From positions 2,604,001 through 2,668,000 of the forward strand of contig NZ_FWXT01000001.1 of the NCBI RefSeq assembly GCF_900176535.1: a stretch of DNA of 64,000 nucleotides, written 5' to 3'. The notes below the pieces were generated by a model. That model was not told the origin of the DNA. It was given only the letters and a program-made list of their open reading frames with translations, and did not search any database. The first letter of the stretch is position 1. Every line of letters starts with the position of its first letter. A program made the translations under genes and the position numbers. Source of the stretch: Pedobacter africanus. GTDB lineage: Bacteria > Bacteroidota > Bacteroidia > Sphingobacteriales > Sphingobacteriaceae. This document shows positions 44,601 to 51,024 of the stretch, piece by piece.

Positions 44601-47287
44601 AAAACGGAAGTATGATTTTGACCAAAGCTGCTGACAATACAGGGACCCAGGCTGGTGATGTGATCAGCTACACGATAACGGTTAAAAATACCGGCAACGT
44701 AACTTTAAACAATATTGTAGTGAGCGATCCTGGTGCAGATGCCGGATCGGTAAGCCCTGCAAGCATCGCAAGTCTGGCGCCAAATGCAACTGCTGCGGTT
44801 ACAGTAAAACATACTTTAACACAGGCAGAGGTAGATGCAGGTACATTTAGCAACCAGGCATCGGTTTCTGGCAATACGCCAAATGGAACTGTAATCAGTA
44901 AGCTTAAATCCGATGATCCGAATACACCGGAATTGGACGATGCGACGGTAATTACAGTTGTACCTAACGGATCAATGCGTTTAACCAAGGTTGCCGATAA
45001 TACCGGAAGCAAAGCCGGCGATGTGATCAATTACACCATTGTGGTAAAAAACACGGGTAACGTAACTTTAAGCAATATTGCTGTGACTGATGCTGGTGCG
45101 GATGCAGGCTCAGTAAGGCCGGCGGGCATCACCAGCTTAGCCCCGGATGCAACGGTTACAGTTACCGCAAAACACACCTTAACCCAGGCCGAAGTAGATC
45201 ATGGCAGTTACAGCAACCAGGCTTCGGTTATAGCAAAGGATCCTAAAAACACGAGCATTTCAACACCTAAGTCCGATGATCCGAGTACACCTGCAGTTAA
45301 CGATGCTACAGTGAGTACCATTGCGCCAAACGGAGCGATGCGCCTGACCAAAGTCGCCAATAATACGGGTACAAAAGCAGGCGATGTGATCAATTATACT
45401 ATAATAGTCACAAATACAGGCAATGTATCTTTAAGCCATATTGCTGTGACCGATGCCGGTGCAGATGCCGGATCGGTAAGCCCGGCAAATATTGCATTGC
45501 TGCTGCCAAATGCCACGGCGACGGTAACCGCAAAACATACCTTAACACAGGCTGAGGTAGACAACGGCAGCTATAGCAACCAGGCCTCTGTCACTGCAAA
45601 AGATCCTGCAGGTGCGGTGATCTCAGGTCCGAAATCCGATGATCCGAATACCCCGGCAGTTGAGGATGCCACAGTGAGTGCCATTGTTCCAAACGGAGCT
45701 ATGCGCTTAACCAAAGTGGCAGATAATACGGGTGCAAAGGCCGGTGATGTGATCAATTACACCCTAGCGGTGACCAACACGGGTAACGTAACTTTAAGCA
45801 ATATTGTGGTAAGCGACCCGGGTGCAGATGCCGGTTCAGTAAGCCCTGCAATCATTGCCAGCTTAGCGCCAGGTGCTATGGCTACAGTTAGGGCCAAACA
45901 TGCCTTAACCCAGGCTGAGCTCGACAATGGCAGTTACAGTAACCAGGCCTCGGTTGCTGGCAACACGCCTAAAGGGATAACCATCAGCAATCCTAAATCT
46001 GACGATCCGAATACTCCTGCGGCAAATGATGCAACAGTCGTTAGCCTCACTTCCAGTCCGGCCATTACCCTGGTTAAAACCGGTATTGTAAGTACGGATG
46101 CCAATGGTGTAAGCTATAGCTTCATCATCAGGAACACAGGAAACGTAACACTATCGGCCATTACCATCAGTGATCCGAAAATCGGGCTGACCAGAACAGT
46201 TTCAGGACTGTTGGCGCCGGGGATGTCGATTACAGAAACAGCGGTTTATACTTTAACACAGGCCGATAAAAATGCCGGGAGTGTAAGCAATAGTGCAACA
46301 GTTGTGGCACAGGCACCGGGCGGACAAAGCGTAAGTGATGTATCCGGAACTGCCGAGAACAACAATACAGCAACGGTAACGCTTATCCCTCAGAAGCCTT
46401 TGATCTCCCTGGTTAAAACAGCCAGTTTCAGCGGAAATAAAATCACCTATACTTTTACCATCAAAAACATAGGAAACATTACTTTAAACACCATCGAATT
46501 AACCGATGTTAAGCTGGGAATAACCAGCAAAGCGATAGCCAATAGCTTGTTGCCTGGTGCTTCCGTTGTAACAGCAGAGGTCTATACTTTAAGCCAGACC
46601 GATAAAGACCTGGGCCAGGTGAGCAATACCGCAACTGTTCAGGCTAAAGATCCTTCAGGTGCTTCGGTGCAGGATGTATCCGGAACGGCGGAAGGGAATA
46701 ACACGACCACAGTAACTGTGGTTCCAAAATCACCGGTTGCTGTTGACGACAAGTTAGAAACCAAAGCCAACAGCCCTGTTGTGATACCGGTGCTCAACAA
46801 TGATGATCCGGGGAATTCAAGCTTTGATCAGTTGACCGTTGAAATCGTAACCCAGCCTCAGCATGGTACAGTAAAAGTGAATACTGATGGAACGGTAACC
46901 TTTAGCCCTAATCCGGGTTACACCGGTGCAGATGCTTTCCAGTATCGTGTAAAAGATGCCTTTGGGTATTACACGAATTTGGCTACGGTAACGATCAATT
47001 CAAACTTCTTCGAGATCCGTGTACCTAATTTGTTTACGCCGAATGGCGATGGAATAAATGATACGTTCGAAATCAGGGGACTGAACCAGTACCAGGACAA
47101 TGAGCTGAGCATATTCAACAGATGGGGCAATGAGGTTTTCAGACAGAAGGGTTATCAGAATACCTGGACAGGAGAAGGCCTAAATGAAGGAACATATTAT
47201 TATGTCCTGAGGGCAAAGCGTATTGGAAGTAACCAGTATGAAGTTTTCAAAGGTTATGTAACCCTGATCAGAGCATTTAAAAAATAG
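32621..47287 (+). CDS. Giant T9SS-exported adhesin with lectin domain and DUF11/DUF7507 repeats
   Basis: The protein has 4,888 residues. Parts in order: signal peptide (1-21, AAFAQ); L-type lectin-like domain (about 25-290, GADGIVVFLFDG, GIALDEFGNF); two DUF11-like units (to about 570); Ig-like segments (about 580-940, with two GNQTIC/ANQSIC units); 21 DUF11 units of about 128 residues (about 942-3637, each starting like ISKTGPATAxAGxxITYTI and ending NTATVTPAE); nine DUF7507-type units (about 3640-4700, KAGDVINYTI, GNVTLSNI); a cadherin-like tandem domain (about 4704-4795, VAVDDKLETKANSPVVIPVL); and a CHU_C type B T9SS signal (about 4796-4888, NLFTPNGDGINDTFEIRGL). Role: cell-surface adhesin of the SprB kind, possibly used for gliding. 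The frame is unbroken over 14.7 kb. Confidence 0.93.
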   Translation: MNKRLLLFFIAQFFTCAAAFAQFTLTENFKKSYAPGIVMGGDAILTSGSVDNVNQGWLRLTPNIGNKRGYAYIDKAFPSTLGVLLDFEYKTWHDDNNSGADGIVVFLFDGSVTSGQFVLGGTGAALGYTPRTDVTPSQAGLKGAYLGIALDEFGNFSAAAGTPGGTAPGLTAQQRPNSITVRGRESDNYRILATSNPPGGTQIQYTTNTATRPADASFYRRVQVEIKPNATGKYDIIVRWATTPTGALTQAFSYTLVDQQGVSYTPPSTLKVGFTSATGGSQNNHEIRNLTVTTPGNVRVGKRADKDVLRTISSGNANQVTYTVEVVNDNSVALNNIEFKDRLTDANGVLIPLSAFNISSVSHTGFLAGTTVNKTGTTNELLGSLNMAAGATGKITVTGTLSAVPAGNTLRNTATINPTDITDLDPDNNVAEVNTPVLAENVDLTIAKTVGVPCLNAANGNDFNVVVSNVGAVATSGNKIVVTKTYPTSYTFTALSNPNWTLSARTTSGSNYVYTYTYTGGNLASGASASPISYRIKVPSGVSSYPDDIQVNYLNNANANIEVAANQGNNTASNTIATVSAKPAAVATVTYCLNSTAAALSATPTNGNTLLWYRTKGGVSSLNAPVPSTTTAGNTSYFVTQTNGSCESDYAEIVVTVQAAVNAGGIAGNQTICNGSAPVALTSSTGGSGGTSGATAAYRWEQSADGGTSWTAIPGATTTTYAPAALTTTTQFRRVYSTTLNGVSCEAATNPVTITVQNITGAGTIGANQSICTGTVPAAFTSVTNGSGSAGATLSYKWESSTNGTLWTTINNATSAGYTPTAALTATTQFRRTTISTLNSVACSSVPSNVVTVTVNQVPTTANAGQDAEQFNSGVFTLQGNAPAVGTGLWTVASGIATIDDPANRNTTVTIAENTSATLRWSISNGPCAISADDVKITYTKRADLQVSKTVDKATPKVGDNVTFTITAKNNGPSDASGVKVTDILKAGYTFVSSSSANYTPADGVWLLGNLENGAAQSLTVIARVNANALASDYSNIASISGGETDPDGSNNTTTLNTVVPVPSADIEINKTATPKPAVAGQSLTYTITLKNNGPSTLKTSDVFVVTENLPAGYTANAFTPSAGTFNPANGNWNGLNLAAGQQATLSIAGTVAVAASGTLTNTVSVAVPATISDPNISNNSKTDNTVIGRQLDLGISKTSSPKPVIAGNNLTYILTLSNNGPSALLVSDVVKLNENFPANYTASTFTPSAGVFDKNTGNWTGLTLTQGQTATLTITGTVAANAVATLSNTVSITAPAGTTDNNTANNTATELTAVSRSIDFEISKTATPKPAIAGENLTYTITLSNKGISAMSAADVLKVTDVLPPGFTGASYNASAGTYNAATGDWTGLTLASGQNASLTITGKVAASATGTLTNKAVLTVPAGITDPTGTNNESTDNTTIVAKPVLAITKSGASGLTAGSTVNYTLKIVNTGSSDAINAQINDAVPASVENVTWAATPNGAATLVSGGTGNGNAVALRANIPAGNVNNYISVNISGTLNPGAAGNIINTASVLPAEPQGSGSNSSVNANVTSSSGIVVSKAGASSAAAGDAIAYRIEVGNNGPSNATGVQIADLVPAALTNVSWTSQVQGGAAIISGAAGSGNNINLIANVPAGVQHKVILNVTGTVKPDYAGSITNTVVATPQEAGSTPIQAQAVTGVNSRPVFTIVKNGPTTVIAGNAIAYTITVRNTGPSNSLNTVITDNIPSGITNVAWTSSVIDGTASITTGASGTGNALSMTGNFNANSTIQINVTGKVSSGLLGNITNSATVSPAEAGVVPVTSNEVKTSVNTKSGLTIAKNGPSSVISGTNITYTIEVGNIGPSDALNAAITDLIPAEIQNPSWTTATTGGVIIVSGGTGNGNNLQTVANIPAGAGNKVVITITGKASAGYNGSVTNTASVTASEQNSASPQSSVTTTINRLPAVSITKNAPSSVISGASINYSIDVINTSTADAQNLEIKDLVPSEISAISWTATAAGAATINGTASGTGNSIVFTGNIPAGAANKITLHISGKVSPAYNGILSNTATATPAETGTAAKTSTVNTVVQKMPVLSIEKTGPENISAGQNISYTLKIKNNATADADLAAITDNVPAAIQNVTWSATASGAASINGPANGNGNNISLLGNIPSGTGNEILVTINGKVSPSANASLLNTATVTPAEIGAEAKTSNTITTQVSKTPSVSLIKTGPATAKAGETITYIIDAVNAGPSNADNLAIADVLPAVLTNVTWTALASGNSTVAAASGTGNLALNGNLNVGDANKIRVIISGTIPANQLNTTISNTATATPEETGLTISSNAVNTVIANRSNISILKSAPVSAKAGELINYTLLVKNTGPSNALNASIADAVPADIQNVSWTAVANGTANITFGASGTGNAVNVKADLPAGDANTVLIQITGKLNPAFTGISISNTASVTPAEAGNPAVNSNVAVTSVSKQADLRISKTGPATLFAGEQVTYTISVENQGPGDVTDATISDMLPASIINASWTVVTQGAATTNLSSGTGNLNLNAALKAGGTDKVIVTLVGTVDPAYQGADVINTATAVPPSGVTDPSPASAVVTTAIARKANVRMVKSGPANAKAGEEIAYTLKITNQGPSTATGTTIIDNLPAGIAPGSATWTATATPGSSVSAASGTGNINLTADIAPISGVIEIKIKALVSPSLTDAALISNTATAAVAAGITDPEPANNTSTFSTIIDNDPNFTVAKSGPANANVGDQITYTILVKNTGSGDITEAFIVDNVPDDVEVLNWTATVNGTALIKAGSASSGTTNNVYTVADIPTGNNSVLITINGLIKQSAGSTFTNKAEATSGVVKGSSVSTSVNRSTDIAVIKAGPQTASAGERMTYTINVYNNGSVDVAGLVITDNVNALLTDVSWTATATGSARISSVPNGTGNNVQLTADISGGQDNYITVTINGKIPSNAVLGPLSNTATITLPAGVTDYNMANNTSQVSTAVISNPTLVVQKTGPATAAAGNQITYKIKVDNTGPSDAATVNIADLLPAELTAIQWQASVDGTAASITGANSGTGNVAVNAGIPAGARVVVDLTGTINPDFAGTIKNTATAKIGSNPAVSSPEINTVVDKLTNLTIVKSAANALSAGQPIVYTIELGNNGPSNAFGAVLTDNIPAAILNPAWSSSASGGAMVTANGTGSGNTLSLTGNIPKGGKIYVTINGTLAANVSGNVSNTATVTPSEPGNPPVVSTPAVTAVKQTPGLLLTKSAPTLSSGGRSITYALKLSNSGPSDATGTILTDAVPGNVENVSWTSSTLNGATVLSGDTGSGNNVSLTANIPANGSIDVLISGTINPLFKNTLVNTATAMPSEPGIPKVQSTASTSVTPAVDFAISKSGPANVSAGETINYQVVVKNNGPSTALNALIADVVPPEISNVNWTATAEGATAILSADQGTGNNILVNADLPSAAADRIVINITGTVLSSFNGTISNTASVTPAETGTAVISTPVTTVVNRQPVIKVTKGGPAILKSGNRISYLIKVVNEGTADALNLAINDAAPAVLTNVSWTVENLGAATSSATSGSGDINITADLPAGAANAVNIYVSGEIPAAFDGTIQNSITAQPSESGASGSTSSVSTTVYRSALTLVKTALNAVSKAGDIINYELSISNTGTSVLTNLVIEDAGADAGSITPAGIASLAAGATVKVAAKHTLSQADVDQGRFSNSASVSAKAPDATEISDISGNTAGDDLPTVVQITPAPGLTLVKKVSGTVPNQAGQIINYDLTVKNTGNVTLSNLLVTDANAVVSGSPIIQLAPGASAVVTASHVLTQADVDAGTYVNTAEVTASPAIGTNVSDKSGTAETNDDPTVSTIVPGGSMSLTKVANNTGNKAGDVINYTIVVKNTGNVTLSDVVVTDTGADAGSVLPAAIAVLAPNATATLTARHTLTQNDVDNGSYSNQAAVTARDTKGTLVVTPKSDDPNTPQADDATVVGIAENGSMILTKAADNTGTQAGDVISYTITVKNTGNVTLNNIVVSDPGADAGSVSPASIASLAPNATAAVTVKHTLTQAEVDAGTFSNQASVSGNTPNGTVISKLKSDDPNTPELDDATVITVVPNGSMRLTKVADNTGSKAGDVINYTIVVKNTGNVTLSNIAVTDAGADAGSVRPAGITSLAPDATVTVTAKHTLTQAEVDHGSYSNQASVIAKDPKNTSISTPKSDDPSTPAVNDATVSTIAPNGAMRLTKVANNTGTKAGDVINYTIIVTNTGNVSLSHIAVTDAGADAGSVSPANIALLLPNATATVTAKHTLTQAEVDNGSYSNQASVTAKDPAGAVISGPKSDDPNTPAVEDATVSAIVPNGAMRLTKVADNTGAKAGDVINYTLAVTNTGNVTLSNIVVSDPGADAGSVSPAIIASLAPGAMATVRAKHALTQAELDNGSYSNQASVAGNTPKGITISNPKSDDPNTPAANDATVVSLTSSPAITLVKTGIVSTDANGVSYSFIIRNTGNVTLSAITISDPKIGLTRTVSGLLAPGMSITETAVYTLTQADKNAGSVSNSATVVAQAPGGQSVSDVSGTAENNNTATVTLIPQKPLISLVKTASFSGNKITYTFTIKNIGNITLNTIELTDVKLGITSKAIANSLLPGASVVTAEVYTLSQTDKDLGQVSNTATVQAKDPSGASVQDVSGTAEGNNTTTVTVVPKSPVAVDDKLETKANSPVVIPVLNNDDPGNSSFDQLTVEIVTQPQHGTVKVNTDGTVTFSPNPGYTGADAFQYRVKDAFGYYTNLATVTINSNFFEIRVPNLFTPNGDGINDTFEIRGLNQYQDNELSIFNRWGNEVFRQKGYQNTWTGEGLNEGTYYYVLRAKRIGSNQYEVFKGYVTLIRAFKK
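44243..46057 (+). repeat. Five tandem 363-bp coding repeats inside the adhesin gene
   Basis: The motif GGyGATGTGA (codons of AGDVI) recurs at 44291, 44654, 45017, 45380 and 45743, exactly 363 bases apart each time, that is, 121 codons. The units begin GSMSLTKV, GSMILTKA, GSMRLTKV, GAMRLTKV and GAMRLTKV. DNA identity is visibly high while flanking DUF7507 units are diverged and of other lengths. This points to recent duplication and a site for repeat-number change. Confidence 0.9.
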
Positions 47288-47295
47288 GAAACAGA

Positions 47296-47323
47296 CAGGT
47301 TGGGCTTTTAATAGCCCAGCCTG
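47296..47323 (+). promoter_or_regulatory. Intercistronic stem-loop between adhesin and porP
   Basis: CAGGTTGGGCT (47296-47306) pairs with AGCCCAGCCTG (47313-47323), 11 base pairs with one G-U and loop TTTAAT, in the 52-base gap between the two genes. No T-run follows. It could stabilise the upstream mRNA or attenuate readthrough so that adhesin and PorP are made in different amounts. Confidence 0.6.
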
Positions 47324-47339
47324 ATCAAAAGGATACAAG

Positions 47340-48311
47340 ATGAAGAAACTGATATTATCAATTACGGGATTAATATTTTTCCTTGTGCAGTCTGTCTCAG
47401 CACAACAGGATGCGCAATTCAGCCAGTATATGTTTAATGGCATATATATCAATCCTGCCTACGCAGGGTACCGTGAGCAGCTCAATGTTCATGCTTTTTA
47501 CCGGAGCCAGTGGACGGGGATTGATGGTGCGCCTAAAACCATGTCTCTGGCCGTGGATGCCATCGCCAATGATGGAAATGTTGGCCTGGCTTTCCAGGTG
47601 TCGAACGACAAATTGGGCGCACAGACTAACCTTTCGGCCTATGCAAGTTATGCGTACCGGTTGAGAATGAATGCAGATGGAACATCAAGACTGGCTTTTG
47701 GGGTAAGCGGAGGACTTGTACAACTGGGTATAGATGGATCCTTACTTAACCCCAATGATCCCGAGCCTTTTCAGTCCGCAGGCTTACAAAGTACTGTTGT
47801 CCCTGATGCCAGAGCTGGGGTTTATTATTCCAATGATCGTTTCTATGCCGGGTTTAGTGTCGATAACCTGCTGTCGCAATACATTGATGTAAAAAAACAT
47901 GCCTTTATTCCACAGCCTAAACCCCACTTTTATTTAACAGCAGGAATGCTGCTGCCATTTTCCGCTGATGTGTTGTTAAAGCCATCTTTCCTATTGAAGG
48001 ATGACCGTGGCGGTCCTACAAGTTTAGATGTAAGCGCATTCCTTATCCTGGCCGAAAGGCTTTGGATTGGAGGGGCGTACCGCACGGGGGTTAAGTTGTA
48101 TGATAAGTCCTATATACAGCAGGGCTTGTCCAATCTCAATTCTGCTGTTGCGGCGGTACAGATCTTTCCAACCTCAAATTTAAGAATTGGTTATGCCTAC
48201 GACTTTTCAATGGGTGCGATGAGGGGATACAGTAACGGCACACATGAGCTGTCCATTGGTTATTTCTTTAACCGCAAAAAAGTCCGCATGCTAAGCCCCA
48301 GGTATTTTTAA
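47340..48311 (+). CDS. PorP/SprF-family type IX secretion membrane protein
   Basis: This 323-residue outer-membrane protein has a signal peptide (about 1-21, SVSAQ) and the family-defining start of the mature chain, DAQFSQYMFNGIYINPAYAG, followed by FYRSQWTGIDGAPKTMSLA. The C-terminal part is beta-rich and ends NGTHELSIGYFFN. SprF in Flavobacterium is needed for export of the adhesin SprB, and PorP/SprF paralogues usually sit next to genes for proteins with type B (CHU_C) signals. Here it follows such a gene after 52 bases, so it is most likely the dedicated partner of the giant adhesin. Confidence 0.92.
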   Translation: MKKLILSITGLIFFLVQSVSAQQDAQFSQYMFNGIYINPAYAGYREQLNVHAFYRSQWTGIDGAPKTMSLAVDAIANDGNVGLAFQVSNDKLGAQTNLSAYASYAYRLRMNADGTSRLAFGVSGGLVQLGIDGSLLNPNDPEPFQSAGLQSTVVPDARAGVYYSNDRFYAGFSVDNLLSQYIDVKKHAFIPQPKPHFYLTAGMLLPFSADVLLKPSFLLKDDRGGPTSLDVSAFLILAERLWIGGAYRTGVKLYDKSYIQQGLSNLNSAVAAVQIFPTSNLRIGYAYDFSMGAMRGYSNGTHELSIGYFFNRKKVRMLSPRYF

Positions 48312-48367
48312 AACCTTGGAGGTTAAAAAGTTTTAATGCATTTGAGCAATCGAAAAAATATAAAGAA

Positions 48368-50128
48368 ATGAGAAGAACCCAACCGCTGGTATTAACTGTT
48401 TTAATATTGCTGTTAAATCTGAGTATTGTACAGGCACAATATATTTTAAAGGAAGCTGATCAGCAATTTGACCTGCTGAACTATGATAAAGCGATCGCGT
48501 TATATACACAGGCATACAGGAAAAAAGCAACCGCATATACTGCCCAGCGCCTTGCGGAAGCACATCGGTTAAAAAATGATTATCCTGCAGCAGAGCACTG
48601 GTACGCAGTTGCCGTAAAGCTGCCCGACAGCAAGAACGATAACATTTTAAATTATGCAAAGTCATTGCAGCAGAATACAAAATACAGCGAGGCCAAAGCA
48701 CAGTACCTAAATTATTTCAGTAAAGAAGATACCCTTTCCTCAACTGTAAAAGCACAGCTGCTGGCTTCCTGTGATTCTGCAATCAATTGGATGAAAAGCC
48801 CGGCACAGGTTGAGGTCAATAATCTGAGTTCTGTTAATGGGCCTCAATCAGATTGGGGAGCGGTGATGTATCAGAATGCCCTCGTATTTGCATCCGACAG
48901 GGCAAATCCTAACGGCAATCATTATGTCAAAACACCATTCTTAAGATTCGATGGGGCTAAATTCCCTGACAGAAAGATTTATGGCTGGACGGGGAACGCT
49001 TACCTTAAACTTTATGTGCAGCAAGGTACCGATAGCATAGGGGCTTTTCCGGTTAATGCCCAAACCAATTACCATATTGGTGCGGCTAGTTTTACCGCCG
49101 ACGGAAACACCTTGTACTTTACCATGACCCGCATACCTGAAAAACTGGTTAAAGACAAGCGCAATACCGCCACCATTAATGTAGAGATCTACAGCAGCAA
49201 AAGGTCTGATAAAAAATGGGAAGAACCAATTCCTTTTAAATACAATAATGCGAATGCCTGGTCTGTAGGCGATCCGTTTATTTCCGGTGATGGCAACAGG
49301 CTCTATTTTGTTTCAGATATGCCGGGCGGTTTAGGTGGAACGGACATTTATTATGCAGATAAACTTCAATCGGGCGAATGGGGAGATGCAGTGAATTTTC
49401 GTGAGGTAAATTCTGAAGGGAATGAGCGTTCTCCATTTATAACTAAGGAAGGGTTATTTTATTTTGCTACCGATGGCAGGACAGGTATGGGGGGGCTGGA
49501 TGTTTTTAGACGCGCTAAAAATGCCTCTGGAGAAGACCAGATTGAAAATTTAGGATTCCCGGTTAATTCCCCCCAGGATGATTTTGCATTCCATACAGAT
49601 GTAAATACCGGGATATCCTATCTTTCTTCAAATCGTTTTGGTGGCAAGGGCAGCGACGATATTTATAGTGTAGAAAACAAAATCATAAACAGCCCCGCCA
49701 TCGTTGCTAAAGAGCCAACAGATCCTCTGGCTGCCCGTAAAGAATTGCCTCAGCAGCCTGCTGAAACCAATCAGCCTGTCCGACTGGAAAACATCTATTA
49801 CGATTTTAACAAATGGAATATACGGCCTGATGCTGCGGTGGAATTGGAAAAGTTGGTGGAGATCATGAAAGACAACTCGGGGATCTGGATTGAACTGGGT
49901 TCACATACCGACAGCAGGGGCAAGGATGCTTATAATTTTAGCTTATCCCAAAAAAGGGCAGAGTCTGCCGTTAGGTATATCATTTCAAGAGGAATAGAAA
50001 AAAACAGGATAGCGGCCAAAGGATATGGAGAAACACAGCTGTTGAACCGGTGCTCAAATGGAATAAAATGCACCGAAGCAGAGCACCAGCTCAACAGAAG
50101 AACAGAATTTAGAATAATTAAGAAATAA
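48368..50128 (+). CDS. OmpA-family protein with TPR and PD40 propeller, PorE-like
   Basis: The 586-residue protein has a signal peptide (about 1-23, IVQAQ), TPR-like helices (about 28-130: LLNYDKAIALYTQAYRKK, RLAEAHRLKNDYPAAEHWY), PD40/WD40-like propeller repeats (about 165-440: DPFISGDGNRLYFVSDMPGG, SPFITKEGLFYFATDGRTG) and a C-terminal OmpA peptidoglycan-binding domain (about 470-586: YYDFNKWNIRPDA, LGSHTDSRGKDAYN, LNRRTEFRI). The order matches the T9SS component PorE and its paralogues, apart from an obvious regulatory-like domain, which I do not see. It lies 56 bases after porP and is probably in the same operon, anchoring the export or adhesin complex to the cell wall. Confidence 0.85.
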   Translation: MRRTQPLVLTVLILLLNLSIVQAQYILKEADQQFDLLNYDKAIALYTQAYRKKATAYTAQRLAEAHRLKNDYPAAEHWYAVAVKLPDSKNDNILNYAKSLQQNTKYSEAKAQYLNYFSKEDTLSSTVKAQLLASCDSAINWMKSPAQVEVNNLSSVNGPQSDWGAVMYQNALVFASDRANPNGNHYVKTPFLRFDGAKFPDRKIYGWTGNAYLKLYVQQGTDSIGAFPVNAQTNYHIGAASFTADGNTLYFTMTRIPEKLVKDKRNTATINVEIYSSKRSDKKWEEPIPFKYNNANAWSVGDPFISGDGNRLYFVSDMPGGLGGTDIYYADKLQSGEWGDAVNFREVNSEGNERSPFITKEGLFYFATDGRTGMGGLDVFRRAKNASGEDQIENLGFPVNSPQDDFAFHTDVNTGISYLSSNRFGGKGSDDIYSVENKIINSPAIVAKEPTDPLAARKELPQQPAETNQPVRLENIYYDFNKWNIRPDAAVELEKLVEIMKDNSGIWIELGSHTDSRGKDAYNFSLSQKRAESAVRYIISRGIEKNRIAAKGYGETQLLNRCSNGIKCTEAEHQLNRRTEFRIIKK

Positions 50129-50134
50129 AAAGTT

Positions 50135-50908
50135 TTACCACCACTTTAGCGGGAATTCCAGCTGGTCAACTGAACTTACGATCAGATCGGGTTTAAAGGC
50201 GTATTGGCTTAAACGTTCTTTTTTGGCTATGCCAGATAGCACCAGTACCGTTTTGTAGCCCATTTGTACCCCACCCTGTATATCGGTTTCCATGGTATCT
50301 CCAATTACTGTAGTTTCTGCGGTTTCCAGGCCTAGATATTTTCTGGCCGAACGCATCATTACCGGGCTTGGCTTGCCAATTACAAAGGCTTTCCGGCCTG
50401 TTGCCTCTTCAATCATGGCGGTAGTTGCGGCAATGCCCAGGTTATTCCACCCTGGTTTCTTAGGCGAAGGATCCTGGTTGGTGGTAATAAATTTTGCCCC
50501 TGCCAGGATCATGTCTACAGCGCGCTGTACCATTTCCAAGGTAAAATTTCTGCCTTCGCCCAATACTACAAACTCCGGATCGGTGTTTACCAGGTTAATT
50601 CCATTTTCATGTAAGCTGGTAATCAGCCCTCCTTCGCCCAATACATAGGCTGTTCCGTTTTGACTCTGATCGCCCAGGAATTTGCCGGTGGCCATGGCGC
50701 TGGTGTAAACATGGTTTTCTGTTACTTCAATGCCCAGGAGCTTTAGTTTGCGAACCACATCAAGCCGGGTGCGTTGGCTGTTGTTGGTCATAAAGGTAAA
50801 GGGGATGTCGTTCTTAAGCAGGCTGTCAATAAACTTGTCAGCACCCTCAATTAATGTTTCTCCACTATAAATGACACCATCCATGTCAATCAAAAGTCCG
50901 TGTTTCAT
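50135..50908 (-). CDS. HAD-superfamily (IIA, NagD-like) sugar-phosphatase-type hydrolase
   Basis: The protein of about 257 residues starts MKHGLLIDMDGVIYSG, where DMD holds the nucleophile and acid/base aspartates. FMTNNSQRTR is HAD motif II, GKPSPVMM carries the motif III lysine and VIGDTMETDIQGG is motif IV; the C2-type cap is between them. NagD-like enzymes dephosphorylate sugar or nucleoside phosphates; the substrate is unknown here. The ATG at 50908 is preferred over an in-frame TTG at 50920. It converges with the OmpA-type gene, with 6 bases between the stops. Confidence 0.87.
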   Translation of the reverse strand: MKHGLLIDMDGVIYSGETLIEGADKFIDSLLKNDIPFTFMTNNSQRTRLDVVRKLKLLGIEVTENHVYTSAMATGKFLGDQSQNGTAYVLGEGGLITSLHENGINLVNTDPEFVVLGEGRNFTLEMVQRAVDMILAGAKFITTNQDPSPKKPGWNNLGIAATTAMIEEATGRKAFVIGKPSPVMMRSARKYLGLETAETTVIGDTMETDIQGGVQMGYKTVLVLSGIAKKERLSQYAFKPDLIVSSVDQLEFPLKWW

Positions 50909-51013
50909 AAATTTCTTCAATTAAAATAATGTTCAGCCTGCTCGTACGATTTATATGGGTCAGTGCAAAGATGCAGAGATAAATTTAAAACAAAAGTTAA
51001 ATCTTGTAAATGA

Positions 51014-51021
51014 TATATTTG
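51014..51021 (+). promoter_or_regulatory. -7 element TATATTTG next to the thiN-like start
   Basis: An exact TAnnTTTG match ends 3 bases before the ATG at 51025. If used, transcription begins at about that ATG, giving a leaderless mRNA and excluding the ATG at 51010 as start. Confidence 0.5.
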
Positions 51022-51024
51022 TGC

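Noticed and set aside
35875..45756. Many open frames on the minus strand inside the giant adhesin gene
   Set aside because: They recur with the repeat units at the same phase and encode low-complexity Val/Ala/Pro-rich peptides; they are antisense shadows of the DUF11 and DUF7507 repeats.
44243..46057. CRISPR-like periodic repeat
   Set aside because: The period is 363 bases, it lies inside an open coding frame, and units are contiguous without spacers.
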